Shown here: piece by piece, positions 24,680-33,474 of the stretch
How positions within the stretch are numbered: position 1 is the first letter of the stretch
How the letters are laid out: every line of letters starts with the position of its first letter
Origin: Mucilaginibacter glaciei
Lineage (GTDB): Bacteria > Bacteroidota > Bacteroidia > Sphingobacteriales > Sphingobacteriaceae
Reading direction: 5' to 3'
DNA: 64,000 nucleotides
NCBI RefSeq assembly: GCF_014773245.1
Contig: NZ_JACWMX010000005.1
Span: 186,001-250,000 of the forward strand
Notes under the pieces: generated by a model
The model's input: only the letters and a program-made list of their open reading frames with translations
The model's database searches: none
What the model was told of the DNA's origin: nothing
Translations under genes and position numbers: made by a program

Positions 24680-24782
24680 TGGCGCGAGTATGCAGCTATG
24701 GGAAAAGCATTGGCGTACTCGTGACCCACTTGGTTGGTCACGAGTAAAGCGTCCCACCAGCTTGCGCTCCATACTCGCGCCA
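24680..24782. repeat. 103-bp nested inverted-repeat element (MITE-like)
   Basis: Outer ends TGGCGCGAGTATG (24680-24692) and CATACTCGCGCCA (24770-24782) are a perfect 13-bp inverted repeat. Inside, TACTCGTGACC (24716-24726) and GGTCACGAGTA (24736-24746) form a perfect 11-bp stem with a 9-nt loop. It encodes nothing and sits inside a duplicated gene fragment. Clear target-site duplications were not found. Confidence 0.75.
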
Positions 24783-24818
24783 AAACTTGAAAAAACCGGA
24801 CACAGCCTCAACATCCCC

Positions 24819-25328
24819 TTATTTCTTTTTTACTAAAAGCTGTGCCCGATCAGTAATCACATCCCCAAACCTATCAAGCAATAAGCGGAGCTTGGGTTTC
24901 ACCACGTTTTGGCAAAACAATTTTTCGGGTTCGTTATAAAAGTAATTCTGATACTGCTCCCGGTTTAATTTAAAAGTCCTGAACGGAACGATCCGGGTGA
25001 TGATCGGCGCTTCAAAGTCGGCCTGTAATTGGTGGATGGCCTGCCTCACTACCGGGATTTGGTCGTCATTAAAAGTATATATCGCCGAGCGGTATTTAGA
25101 CCGCATACTGTGCCCGGCTGTGCAGCTATGTGAATGCAGGTGAACGGCTGTTAATACTGCTAACGGAATCTGCGCAGCATCAAAGCTAACGATGACCGCT
25201 TCAAAGAACGCTTCGGCAGCACCTTCAGAGGCTATCCAGCCCTGCTGCACCCCGGTAACGCCCATTAACGATTGGAAAATGGCTTCTGTACACCAATGGC
25301 AACTGCCCCCGAAACCAATTTTTTCCAT
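24819..25328 (-). CDS. msrA: Peptide-methionine (S)-S-oxide reductase, divergent
   Basis: A 169-residue MsrA that would reduce methionine-S-sulfoxide in proteins. The catalytic motif is FGGSCHWCTE (residues 6-15) in place of the usual GGGCFWCTE: Cys10 and Glu15 are kept, while the aromatic Phe of the substrate pocket is His11. Also conserved are SKYRSAIY (Y..AIY region) and the C-terminal LNREQYQNYFYNEP. The usual HDPT near residue 65 is replaced by HLHSHSC. So the fold is clear but substrate pocket changes make activity or specificity uncertain. Confidence 0.8.
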   Translation of the reverse strand: MEKIGFGGSCHWCTEAIFQSLMGVTGVQQGWIASEGAAEAFFEAVIVSFDAAQIPLAVLTAVHLHSHSCTAGHSMRSKYRSAIYTFNDDQIPVVRQAIHQLQADFEAPIITRIVPFRTFKLNREQYQNYFYNEPEKLFCQNVVKPKLRLLLDRFGDVITDRAQLLVKKK

Positions 25329-25729
25329 ATCTGTACAACAAGTGTTTGCCTGAAGTGTTTAATCCGCATGAGTGCCATTACCGGTGCGCGATCGCAAACC
25401 GGCCACCCGCTAAACCGCTCAGAAAATCTGTAATTCGTTTTAATAATCCGATATAGCCGGTAACGTATAGTTTAATCGTTTGCATATATGGTGGCACGAG
25501 CGTGTCAGTAAAGGCGTATTGTGATTTTGATAAGTAACTGATTAGTAAGTGTTCATAAATGTTCACGATGTTCATGTGCAGAACGTGAACAGATATTCGC
25601 GCTAAAAAAGGATTGAACCCTTCCGGTGGTGAATTTCTCTGCGCCGGGGCCGGAAAAGAGTGGAGATAATTAGAGATTTTTAGAGGTTTTTCAAAGTTTT
25701 CTGCATTTATTGAGATTAAATTGGCAGTA
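25329..25729. other. Intergenic region upstream of icmF
   Basis: No gene is supported here. A long minus-strand open frame (25378-25773) has no recognisable domain or signal. The only structure seen is GTTCACG and CGTGAAC (about 25570 and 25585), a 7-bp inverted repeat in a TGTTCA-rich stretch. Confidence 0.4.
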
Positions 25730-25751
25730 TAAACTATGCATGCATAGTTTA
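25730..25751. promoter_or_regulatory. 22-bp perfect palindrome in the icmF promoter
   Basis: Perfect palindrome centred between 25740 and 25741, with half-site TAAACTATGCA. It overlaps the expected -33 region of the icmF promoter. Fourteen bases are identical to the site before ilvE at 10653-10666. The position suggests a repressor operator; inference. Confidence 0.6.
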
Positions 25752-25761
25752 ATACTTTTAT

Positions 25762-25769
25762 TAATTTTG
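25762..25769 (+). promoter_or_regulatory. Candidate -7 element for icmF
   Basis: TAATTTTG matches TAnnTTTG, 20 bp before the ATG at 25790. Confidence 0.5.
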
Positions 25770-25789
25770 CCATACACCAATTACCGCCG

Positions 25790-28700
25790 ATGGAAAGTAT
25801 CGCACCGTATCAGTCTGCCCATAAGATCCGTTTTGTAACTGCCGCTTCGTTATTTGACGGGCACGATGCGACCATCAACATCATGCGACGCATCCTGCAA
25901 AGTACCGGTGCCGAGGTGATCCATTTGGGGCATAACCGGTCTGTAGATGAAGTGGTTAACTGCGCCATACAAGAGGATGTGCAGGGTATTGCCCTCACCA
26001 GTTACCAGGGCGGCCACGTAGAATACTTTAAATACATGCGCGATCTGCTGAACGAGCGGGGTGCCGCGCATATCAAGATCTTTGGCGGTGGTGGCGGGGT
26101 GTTCCTGCCGCAGGAAATAGCTGAATTACAGGCGTATGGCATCAGTAAGATCTACTCGCCCGATGATGGCCGAACCATGGGCCTGCAAGGGATGATCAAC
26201 GATATGATGCAGCAATGCGACCACTTTACGCCGGCGAGCCTCTCCCCAACCCTTTCCGTAGGAGAGGGGGTAAAAAGCATGATGGATAAGGGAGATATTG
26301 CAAGACTTATAACTGCTGCCGAATTGGGTAATCCGTTACCAATCCCTACTCAACACCCACAACTAATTGCTCCCGTATTAGGCATCACCGGTACGGGCGG
26401 TTCGGGCAAGTCGAGTTTGGTAGATGAGATCGTTCGCCGTTTCTTGATGGAAACTAATAAAACGCTGGCGATCATATCGGTAGATCCATCCAAACGTAAA
26501 ACAGGTGGCGCTCTTTTAGGCGACCGGATCCGGATGAATGCCATTAATAACCCGCGGATCTATATGCGTTCGCTGGCAACCAGGCAGGCTAACCTGGCGC
26601 TGAGTAAGCATGTGCAGGAGAGTATCGATATTTGCAAATTGGCAGGTTACGATTTTATTATTGTGGAAACCAGCGGCATAGGGCAATCGGATACGATGAT
26701 AACCGACTACTGCGACCTGTCGTTGTATGTAATGACACCCGAGTTTGGCGCCGCCACGCAGCTGGAAAAGATTGATATGCTCGATTTTGCCGACCTGGTG
26801 GCCCTGAATAAGTTCGATAAGCGCGGCGCACTGGACGCCATCCGCGATGTGCGTAAGCAATATAAGCGTAACCACCAATTATTTAGTGCTTTAGATGACG
26901 ACCTGCCCGTTTACGGCACCATGGCATCTCAGTTTAATGATCCGGGCATGAATACCCTGTTCACAGCGTTAATAAAAACCGTAAAGGCAAAAACAGGGGT
27001 GGATCTGTTTGATAATCAAGGAGAAAAAGTAACGGCAAAAGAGGGTGAATCTGAAAAGATCTATATCATCCCGCCAGACAGGATCCGCTACCTGGCAGAA
27101 ATTGCCGAAAGCAGCACTGCCTACAACGATTGGGTGGACCAGCAATGTAAAATAGCGCAGCAACTATTCAACATAAAGGGGACGATTGAAGTATTGAACA
27201 GCCTTCCGGAGGCAGAAAATAAGGTAACCGGGTTAGAAGAGATTTACCAACACCTGGAAGATCATTTACATGCCGATTGTAAACGCCTTTTAAAAGAGTG
27301 GCCCGAAACGGTTGCCAAATACAAAGCCGAGAACTTTATTTATAAGGTGCGGGATAAAGAGATCAGGCAGCCCCTTTACTATACCTCTTTATCTCAGTTA
27401 AAAGTACCTAAGATCTCGTTGCCAAAATATGAGGCCTGGGGCGATGTACTGCGCTGGTTGTTAACCGAGAACGTACCGGGCGAGTTCCCGTATGCGGCAG
27501 GGGTATTCCCGTTGAAACGCGAGGGGGAAGACCCTACCCGTATGTTTGCCGGCGAGGGCGGGCCCGAGCGCACTAATAAGCGTTTCCACTATGTATCGTT
27601 AGGCCAGCCGGCGCACCGGCTATCTACCGCCTTTGATTCGGTTACCCTGTATGGCGAAGACCCGCACGAGCGGCCGGATATTTATGGCAAAATAGGCAAC
27701 TCGGGTGTAAGCATTGCCACGCTTGACGATGCCAAAAAGCTATACTCCGGGTTTGACCTTTGCCACGCCAGCACATCCGTATCTATGACAATAAACGGCC
27801 CTGCTCCCATGCTTTTGGGCTTTTTTATGAATGCAGCCATAGATCAGCAATGCGAAAAATACATCACCGAACATCAACTGGAGCATTTGGTAGAGGCAGC
27901 TTATAAAAAAGGGTATGATGATAAAAACCTGATGCGGCCGCAATACCAAGGCGGCAGTTTGCCGAATGGGAATAGTGGGTTGGGGCTTATGCTTCTGGGC
28001 CTCACCGGCGACCAGGTGTTGCCCGCAGATGTTTATGAAAAGATCCGCGCGTATGCCATTGCAACCGTTCGGGGTACCGTTCAGGCAGATATTTTAAAGG
28101 AAGACCAGGCGCAAAACACCTGTATCTTCAGTACAGAATTCGCCCTGCGGATGATGGGCGATATCCAGCAATATTTTATAAACCAAAAGGTTAGGAATTT
28201 TTATTCGGTATCGATATCGGGCTACCATATTGCCGAGGCAGGTGCCAACCCTATTACCCAGTTGGCCTTTACTCTAAGTAATGGCTTTACCTATGTAGAA
28301 TATTATCTGAGCAGGGGAATGCATATCGATGATTTCGCGCCTAACTTGTCGTTCTTCTTCAGCAACGGTATCGACCCGGAATACGCCGTTATAGGGCGCG
28401 TAGCGCGGCGCATTTGGGCAAAGGCTATTAAGAACAAGTATAAAGGAAACGATCGCTCACAGAAGCTTAAATACCATATCCAGACAAGCGGGCGCTCGCT
28501 TCACGCGCAGGAGATTGATTTTAACGATATCCGCACCACCTTACAAGCGCTTTATGCTATTTACGATAATTGCAATTCGCTGCACACCAATGCTTACGAT
28601 GAAGCCATAACCACCCCGACCGAAGAATCAGTACGCAGGGCGATGGCTATCCAACTGATCATTAACAGGGAGTTAGGTTTAGCCAAGAACGAAAATCCTA

Positions 28701-29170
28701 TCCAGGGGGCTTTCATCATTGAAGAATTGACAGACCTGGTAGAGCAAGCAGTACTTGCCGAATTCAAAGCGATTAATGACAGGGGCGGGGTATTGGGTGC
28801 TATGGAAACTATGTACCAGCGCAGCAAGATCCAGGAGGAATCGCTTTACTACGAAACCCTTAAGCATACCGGCGAGTACCCCATTATAGGTGTAAATACT
28901 TTCCTGAATAAAAATGGTTCGCCAACCATCGTACCGTCTGAAGTGATCCGCGCGACAGAAGAGGAGAAGCAGTTCCAGATCGCTGCATTACACTTATTTC
29001 AGCAACGTAATGCCGATAAGGCACCCGGTTTGTTAAAAGAGTTGCAGCAACGTGCCATAGCGGGCGACAATATCTTCGAGAGCCTGATGGAGGCCTGTAA
29101 GTATTGCAGCTTGGGGCAGATAAGCAACGCACTTTATGCCGTAGGCGGGCAGTACAGAAGGAATATGTAA
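25790..29170 (+). CDS. icmF: Fused isobutyryl-CoA mutase with G-protein chaperone
   Basis: A 1126-residue adenosylcobalamin enzyme interconverting isobutyryl-CoA and n-butyryl-CoA. Domain order is B12-binding (residues ~10-145, LFDGHDAT with Asp23 and His25), MeaI-type G3E GTPase (~190-420, [16 protein letters not shown] at 198-213, [15 protein letters not shown]), linker, and mutase barrel (~520-1126, [10 protein letters not shown]). Phe599 (NKRFHY) and Gln775 (DQAQNTC) stand where methylmalonyl-CoA mutase has Tyr and Arg, which points to isobutyryl-CoA. The interdomain linker at residues 150-162 is encoded by a hairpin repeat (see 26239). Promoter and palindrome lie upstream. The next gene begins 44 bp later. 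Confidence 0.93.
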   Translation: MESIAPYQSAHKIRFVTAASLFDGHDATINIMRRILQSTGAEVIHLGHNRSVDEVVNCAIQEDVQGIALTSYQGGHVEYFKYMRDLLNERGAAHIKIFGGGGGVFLPQEIAELQAYGISKIYSPDDGRTMGLQGMINDMMQQCDHFTPASLSPTLSVGEGVKSMMDKGDIARLITAAELGNPLPIPTQHPQLIAPVLGITGTGGSGKSSLVDEIVRRFLMETNKTLAIISVDPSKRKTGGALLGDRIRMNAINNPRIYMRSLATRQANLALSKHVQESIDICKLAGYDFIIVETSGIGQSDTMITDYCDLSLYVMTPEFGAATQLEKIDMLDFADLVALNKFDKRGALDAIRDVRKQYKRNHQLFSALDDDLPVYGTMASQFNDPGMNTLFTALIKTVKAKTGVDLFDNQGEKVTAKEGESEKIYIIPPDRIRYLAEIAESSTAYNDWVDQQCKIAQQLFNIKGTIEVLNSLPEAENKVTGLEEIYQHLEDHLHADCKRLLKEWPETVAKYKAENFIYKVRDKEIRQPLYYTSLSQLKVPKISLPKYEAWGDVLRWLLTENVPGEFPYAAGVFPLKREGEDPTRMFAGEGGPERTNKRFHYVSLGQPAHRLSTAFDSVTLYGEDPHERPDIYGKIGNSGVSIATLDDAKKLYSGFDLCHASTSVSMTINGPAPMLLGFFMNAAIDQQCEKYITEHQLEHLVEAAYKKGYDDKNLMRPQYQGGSLPNGNSGLGLMLLGLTGDQVLPADVYEKIRAYAIATVRGTVQADILKEDQAQNTCIFSTEFALRMMGDIQQYFINQKVRNFYSVSISGYHIAEAGANPITQLAFTLSNGFTYVEYYLSRGMHIDDFAPNLSFFFSNGIDPEYAVIGRVARRIWAKAIKNKYKGNDRSQKLKYHIQTSGRSLHAQEIDFNDIRTTLQALYAIYDNCNSLHTNAYDEAITTPTEESVRRAMAIQLIINRELGLAKNENPIQGAFIIEELTDLVEQAVLAEFKAINDRGGVLGAMETMYQRSKIQEESLYYETLKHTGEYPIIGVNTFLNKNGSPTIVPSEVIRATEEEKQFQIAALHLFQQRNADKAPGLLKELQQRAIAGDNIFESLMEACKYCSLGQISNALYAVGGQYRRNM
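26239..26277. repeat. Hairpin repeat inserted in frame in icmF
   Basis: CCTCTCC (26239-26245) and GGAGAGG (26261-26267) flank CCAACCCTTTCCGTA. This CTCTCCCCAACCC..GGAGAGGG unit resembles an intergenic repeat common in Sphingobacteriaceae. Here it encodes linker residues [11 protein letters not shown] between the B12-binding and GTPase domains. Confidence 0.6.
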
Positions 29171-29214
29171 AAGGGGGCGAAGGCTTTTGATTTTTATTAA
29201 ATTTAGCGGTATCT

Positions 29215-29925
29215 ATGAAAACGTTATTGCTATTAGTTTCGGTGGCATTTATAGCAGTTACTGCCCGGGCGCAGGATGCCAGATTGGTATGCCTGAAAAT
29301 AAACGACCTTAATACAAAAATCTTAAATAGCATCATAAGCCGCCCCGAAGCGGCAAGGCAATTTAAAGCGCTGATAATTCAATTAAGTGAATATTTGCCG
29401 ATAAACGATGATATAATCTGGACGTTCCCTTTACAGGGATATACAGCCAGTGCAATTGGCGGCACAAACGGTAACGGCTACTCTGATAAGGGCTACAACT
29501 TTCTTGATGGTAATAAACATGCTGCACACCCGGCTCATGATATTTTTATAAAAGATAAAAACCAGGACGGGTTAGACGACCGGACTATGAAGGCAGTAAA
29601 CGTATTGGCCGTTGCCGATGGGATAGTGATTGCCTGCAATGATAAATGGCTACCGGAAAGCAGCTTGCGCGGGGGCAAATTTATCTGGATCTATCATCGG
29701 TCGCAACACAGCATTAGTTACTATGCGCATAATAGTTCCATATTGGTCACGCCCGGCGATATTGTTAAGGCAGGCCAAAAAATTGCCGAAGTGGGCCGTA
29801 CCGGTTTAAATGCCTATAAAAAACGTTCGCCTACACATTTACATTTTTCGGCCTTTGCGTTGGCAGGGGGGCTGCCTGTTCCGTATAACCCGTATCAGCA
29901 ATTACTTAAATCGGTAAAGAAATGA
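29215..29925 (+). CDS. M23 family metallopeptidase, secreted
   Basis: A 236-residue LytM-type zinc endopeptidase, expected to cut peptidoglycan cross-links in the periplasm. It has a signal peptide (MKTLLLLVSVAFIAVTARAQ). The M23 ligands are visible as HPAHDIFIKD (first His and Asp), YYAHNSSI and the terminal HLHFSAF (HxH). The loop KDKNQDGLDDRTM inserted after the first ligand looks like a calcium-binding DxDxDG segment. The stop overlaps the next start by 4 bp (ATGA), so it is translationally coupled to the DUF4846 gene. Confidence 0.88.
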   Translation: MKTLLLLVSVAFIAVTARAQDARLVCLKINDLNTKILNSIISRPEAARQFKALIIQLSEYLPINDDIIWTFPLQGYTASAIGGTNGNGYSDKGYNFLDGNKHAAHPAHDIFIKDKNQDGLDDRTMKAVNVLAVADGIVIACNDKWLPESSLRGGKFIWIYHRSQHSISYYAHNSSILVTPGDIVKAGQKIAEVGRTGLNAYKKRSPTHLHFSAFALAGGLPVPYNPYQQLLKSVKK

Positions 29926-30680
29926 AAAGTATCATCATTGGGGTAATGTTGTTATTCACTGCCTTGGCACCTCCGGTTGCCGACCTTACAACTCGTTTTA
30001 AGGCCCCTGCTGGTTTTACACGTGTAATTTCGCCAGCCGGTAGTTTCGCCGCCTATTTACAGGCCTTGCCGCTTAAACCGGCGGGTACACCAACAAAAAC
30101 GTACCTGGGCAACATAGCCCGTACTAACCCATATACAGCGGCGGTGGTTGATATGAGCATAGGTACGCGTGACCTGCAGCAATGTGCCGATGCATTAATG
30201 CGCCTGCGGGCCGAATACTTTTATCAGCAGAAGAATTACCAGGCTATCTCCTTTAATTTTACCAGTGGTTTCCGGTGCGATTATGAGCATTACGCCAAAG
30301 GTTACCGCTACAGTAACAATAAGTGGGTAAAAAAAGCCCCGGCAGATTACAGCTACCCAAACTTTATGCGCTACCTGATATTGGTTTTCAGCTACGCCGG
30401 TACGCTGTCTTTGCAAAAAGAACTCAAACCTGTGGCAAATGCTAACGATATTAAAATTGGTGATGTGTTTATCAGGGGCGGTTCGCCGGGGCATTGTTTT
30501 ATTGTGATAGATATGGTTGAAAACAATTCACACAAAAAGCAATTTTTACTGGCTCAAAGTTTTATCCCCGCGCAAAATATCCAGGTTTTAAAAGGCGACG
30601 GCCCCTGGATGACTTTAGGTGAAACGCCTTATATACCCTACGGCGATATAGTGGCTGCCCGCTACCTCATGCGGTTTTAA
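29922..30680 (+). CDS. DUF4846 domain protein, secreted
   Basis: A 252-residue protein with a signal peptide (residues 1-20) and the DUF4846 features: FTRVISPAGSFAAYLQALPL at the mature N-terminus, NFTSGFRCDYEHYAKGYRY in the middle and IRGGSPGHCFIVIDMV near residue 185. The Cys of GFRC and His of SPGHCFIV could form a cysteine-peptidase-like pair as in NlpC/P60 folds, but this is inference. It is translationally coupled to the M23 endopeptidase, which supports a role in cell-wall turnover. The family has no established function. Confidence 0.72.
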   Translation: MKSIIIGVMLLFTALAPPVADLTTRFKAPAGFTRVISPAGSFAAYLQALPLKPAGTPTKTYLGNIARTNPYTAAVVDMSIGTRDLQQCADALMRLRAEYFYQQKNYQAISFNFTSGFRCDYEHYAKGYRYSNNKWVKKAPADYSYPNFMRYLILVFSYAGTLSLQKELKPVANANDIKIGDVFIRGGSPGHCFIVIDMVENNSHKKQFLLAQSFIPAQNIQVLKGDGPWMTLGETPYIPYGDIVAARYLMRF

Positions 30681-30972
30681 TAATAGAGCATACTTATTTC
30701 AAAAATGGTTATATCGCGATAATTGCTATTTTATAATTGAAATTTTTTAAATTATAATAAAATAATTCTCAGTAGGTCTCATATGTTTAAGCAATTTTGT
30801 ACAATAATCTATACATATCAATAGTTCATTCCGAACAATAAAACCACCTTTGAAAAGTTATAAATAACTACCGTTATTACCTGTAAAAGTGGAATGATTT
30901 TCTTTTTTTATGACCAAATCAGCCAAAAAGGCACAGCTATTGTTTTAACTAATCGTACTATTAATTTTAACT
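30681..30972. other. AT-rich intergenic region
   Basis: No gene, repeat or clear promoter is visible in these 292 bases apart from AT-rich runs. TTAATTTTAAC shortly before 30973 is only a partial -7 match. Confidence 0.5.
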
Positions 30973-31254
30973 ATGAGAGAAATATTAGCAACCGCGCTTC
31001 ACATATTCGTCATCCTGATGATGGTCATTTTTATTGTAGGTATCATATTGGCAGCTACAGGTTCTTTTGACCATTGGACAGAACGCTACAGATTGAAACG
31101 CCGCCGCCGCCGGTTACTTAGAGGCCGGTTAAAGGAAAATAAACAAGGTGAGATAAAACGCTACGATGATACTCCTTATGCGTCTTCAAACCCCGATAAG
31201 GAAACGATAACATACAAAAGTAGCTACGGATACAGGCGCAACAATGCCGCTTAA
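30973..31254 (+). CDS. Small membrane protein, unknown function
   Basis: A 93-residue protein not recognised as a named family. One hydrophobic helix (ATALHIFVILMMVIFIVGIILAATG split at residues 7-32) is followed by a strongly basic segment LKRRRRRLLRGRLKENK and a polar tail ending SYGYRRNNAA. The topology is probably N-out, with a basic cytoplasmic tail. It stands alone between an AT-rich gap and a good terminator, so it is likely its own transcription unit. Confidence 0.65.
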   Translation: MREILATALHIFVILMMVIFIVGIILAATGSFDHWTERYRLKRRRRRLLRGRLKENKQGEIKRYDDTPYASSNPDKETITYKSSYGYRRNNAA

Positions 31255-31271
31255 TTAACAACGTTTTAACC

Positions 31272-31296
31272 AGCCCCGCACAAGCGGGGCTTTTTT
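31272..31296 (+). terminator. Rho-independent terminator
   Basis: AGCCCCGC (31272-31279) and GCGGGGCT (31284-31291) form a perfect stem with an ACAA loop, followed by a run of T. Confidence 0.9.
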
Positions 31297-31333
31297 GTTG
31301 CCAAATATTCTATATTTATAAATAAAACTACCC

Positions 31334-31846
31334 ATGAAAAAAATACTCCTTATAGCTGGCATAGCCGCACTTTCATTTAGTGCCAAAGCGCAGGAAGCTA
31401 TCAAACCCGAAGTACCACATTTGTATAACCCGGCGGCCGACGCTAAAGCAGATATTGCCGCTGCTGTGAAAACGGCAGCCACGCAGCATAAAAATGTATT
31501 GTTGCAAATTGGGGGTAACTGGTGTATCTGGTGCCTTCGCTTTAATGATCTGGTTATTAAAGACGCCGAGCTTGATAAGTATATGAACGATAATTTTGTG
31601 GTATTGCATGTGAACTGGAGCCCCGAAAATAAGAATGAAAAGGTATTAGCCGACTTGGGTTATCCGCAACGTTTCGGGTTCCCAGTATTTGTGGTGTTAG
31701 ATGATAAGGGCAAACGCCTGCACACTCAAAATTCCGGTTACCTGGAAGAGGGTAAGGGTCACAGCAAGGCAAAGGTAATGGAGTTTTTCCAGGGATGGGC
31801 ACCTTCGGCTCTTGATCCTAAAAGTTATGCAGAAAAAGCTAAATAA
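31334..31846 (+). CDS. Secreted thioredoxin-fold protein
   Basis: A 170-residue protein with a signal peptide (MKKILLIAGIAALSFSAKAQ) and a thioredoxin_7-type domain. The redox site is GGNWCIWCLRFND, a CxxC with Ile-Trp between the cysteines (residues about 62-65), and a cis-proline region FGFPVFVVLDDKG follows. It likely acts as a periplasmic disulfide reductase or isomerase, as in DsbD-linked systems; partner unknown. It is single and ends at a bidirectional terminator. Confidence 0.85.
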   Translation: MKKILLIAGIAALSFSAKAQEAIKPEVPHLYNPAADAKADIAAAVKTAATQHKNVLLQIGGNWCIWCLRFNDLVIKDAELDKYMNDNFVVLHVNWSPENKNEKVLADLGYPQRFGFPVFVVLDDKGKRLHTQNSGYLEEGKGHSKAKVMEFFQGWAPSALDPKSYAEKAK

Positions 31847-31905
31847 TTTACAGCAGGAAATTTTGCTTTTAGCAGAGGGTAATCTGTTATTTATTTCCTG
31901 ATATT

Positions 31906-31942
31906 AAAAAAGGGTTATTGCCATTGGCAATAACCCTTTTTT
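31906..31942. terminator. Perfect bidirectional terminator
   Basis: A 17-bp stem of six A, GGGTTATTGCC (31906-31922) and the exact reverse complement (31926-31942) with loop ATT. It has T-runs in both directions and lies between convergent genes. Confidence 0.9.
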
Positions 31943-31969
31943 GTAGAGTATGGAGTTACCTCAAATATA

Positions 31970-33406
31970 TTAGTCGATAGTGCTCACCTTTATCATATTG
32001 GTTTTGCCTTTCTTAACAATAGGTACGGCGGCAGTATTGATCACCACATCGCCGGCTAAAAGTAAACCTTCGGCTTTCAGGATGTTATTTACATCCTCGA
32101 TAGTTTGGTCGGTACTTTCGGTTTTGTCATAATAAAATGCTCGCACACCCCAAACTAAACTAAGTGCGTTTAACAAGTGCCTGTTAGATGTAAAGATATA
32201 AGTACCAGCTTTAGGGCGGTAACTCGATATTTCAAAAGCGGTATAACCACTAACAGTCATACTAACAATACCTTTCGCGTTGGTATGCTCGGCCAGGTAA
32301 ACTGCCGAACCACAAAGCGCATCGCTCAGGTAGCCTGCCGATGTGGTATCGCTGTTTTCGGCCTTAGAAGCGTTAAACGGATAACCCAGATCTTCTACAT
32401 TACGAACAATCTTAGCCATTGTTTCAATAACAATTACCGGGAACTCACCAACAGAAGTTTCGCCGCTCAGCATCACTGCATCGGCACCATCTAATACCGA
32501 GTTGGCAACGTCATTCACCTCGGCACGTGTTGGGCGCGGCGTAGTGATCATTGATTCCAGCATTTGGGTAGCAACGATAACCGGTTTTGATGCATCTCGG
32601 CATTTACGGGCTATCATTTTTTGTAGCAAAGGAACTTCTTCTAACGGGCACTCAACACCCAAGTCGCCACGTGCAATCATCACGCCATCGGTAGCGGCAA
32701 TAATATCGTCAATGTTATCGATCGCTTCAGGTTTTTCAACCTTAGCAATAACTCGTGCAGATTTACCACTTTCGCGGATGATGCGTTTAAGGTCGATAAT
32801 ATCGGCACCGGTACGTACAAATGAAAGACCTATCCAATCAACATCCCACTCCAGCGCATATTGCAAGTTCTCCAGATCGTCTGGTGTTAAACTTGGGATA
32901 GATACTTTAGTATTGGGCAGGTTAACACCTTTACGTGACGTTAAAATACCACCGTGTACCACTTCGCAAATAACAGTATCCTTACGGTTGGTTTCAATTA
33001 CCTTTAATTGCAGTTTACCATCATCAAGCAAGATAATTTCATTTGCCTGTACATCCTGCGGGAAGGTTTCGTAAGTGATATAGATCTGGTTATCATCACC
33101 AATACATTCTTGCGTGGTGATGTTAATGCGGGTACCGTTAATTAAGTGGATACCACCATCTTTTACCAAACCGATACGGATTTTAGGCCCCTGCAAATCG
33201 GCAAGGATCCCTACATTGGTTTTATATTCTTCGTTGATCTCGCGGATCAGGTCGATAAATTTCTTGTGATCGGCAGGTTTTCCGTGCGAAAAGTTCAATC
33301 GGCACACGTTTAAACCGGCTCTGATCATGGCTAATAAGGTTTCTTTTTTAGCACAGGCCGGGCCCATTGTAGCAACAATCTTGGTACGATTATAATAAAA
33401 ATTCAT
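31970..33406 (-). CDS. pyk: Pyruvate kinase
   Basis: A 478-residue glycolytic enzyme making pyruvate and ATP from PEP and ADP. Conserved elements: TKIVATMGPAC at the N-terminus, NFSHG, DLQGPKIR, the catalytic lysine region VIAKVEKPEAIDNID, MIARGDLGVE and the signature ATQMLESM, plus MLSGETSVGEFPV. The C-terminal allosteric domain is present. It starts with MNFYYNRTKIV. It ends next to a bidirectional terminator. Upstream on the same strand is the IPExxxVDY gene, an association conserved in Bacteroidota. Confidence 0.97.
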   Translation of the reverse strand: MNFYYNRTKIVATMGPACAKKETLLAMIRAGLNVCRLNFSHGKPADHKKFIDLIREINEEYKTNVGILADLQGPKIRIGLVKDGGIHLINGTRINITTQECIGDDNQIYITYETFPQDVQANEIILLDDGKLQLKVIETNRKDTVICEVVHGGILTSRKGVNLPNTKVSIPSLTPDDLENLQYALEWDVDWIGLSFVRTGADIIDLKRIIRESGKSARVIAKVEKPEAIDNIDDIIAATDGVMIARGDLGVECPLEEVPLLQKMIARKCRDASKPVIVATQMLESMITTPRPTRAEVNDVANSVLDGADAVMLSGETSVGEFPVIVIETMAKIVRNVEDLGYPFNASKAENSDTTSAGYLSDALCGSAVYLAEHTNAKGIVSMTVSGYTAFEISSYRPKAGTYIFTSNRHLLNALSLVWGVRAFYYDKTESTDQTIEDVNNILKAEGLLLAGDVVINTAAVPIVKKGKTNMIKVSTID

Positions 33407-33474
33407 ATTTTCAGGTTAAATCTGGCTGTATTCAGTATAATATAATGTGTATTAATTACACATCTAAATTTCCG

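Noticed and set aside
25378..25773. 131-codon minus-strand open frame upstream of icmF
   Set aside because: No domain, signal peptide or family-like pattern; it overlaps the icmF promoter palindrome. Treated as chance.
26969..28867. Minus-strand open frames inside icmF
   Set aside because: They are antisense shadows of conserved mutase sequence.
31272..31296. Possible attachment site near the hairpin at 31272
   Set aside because: It is a plain stem with T-run and lies at a gene end, so it is a terminator; no integrase or direct repeat pair is nearby.
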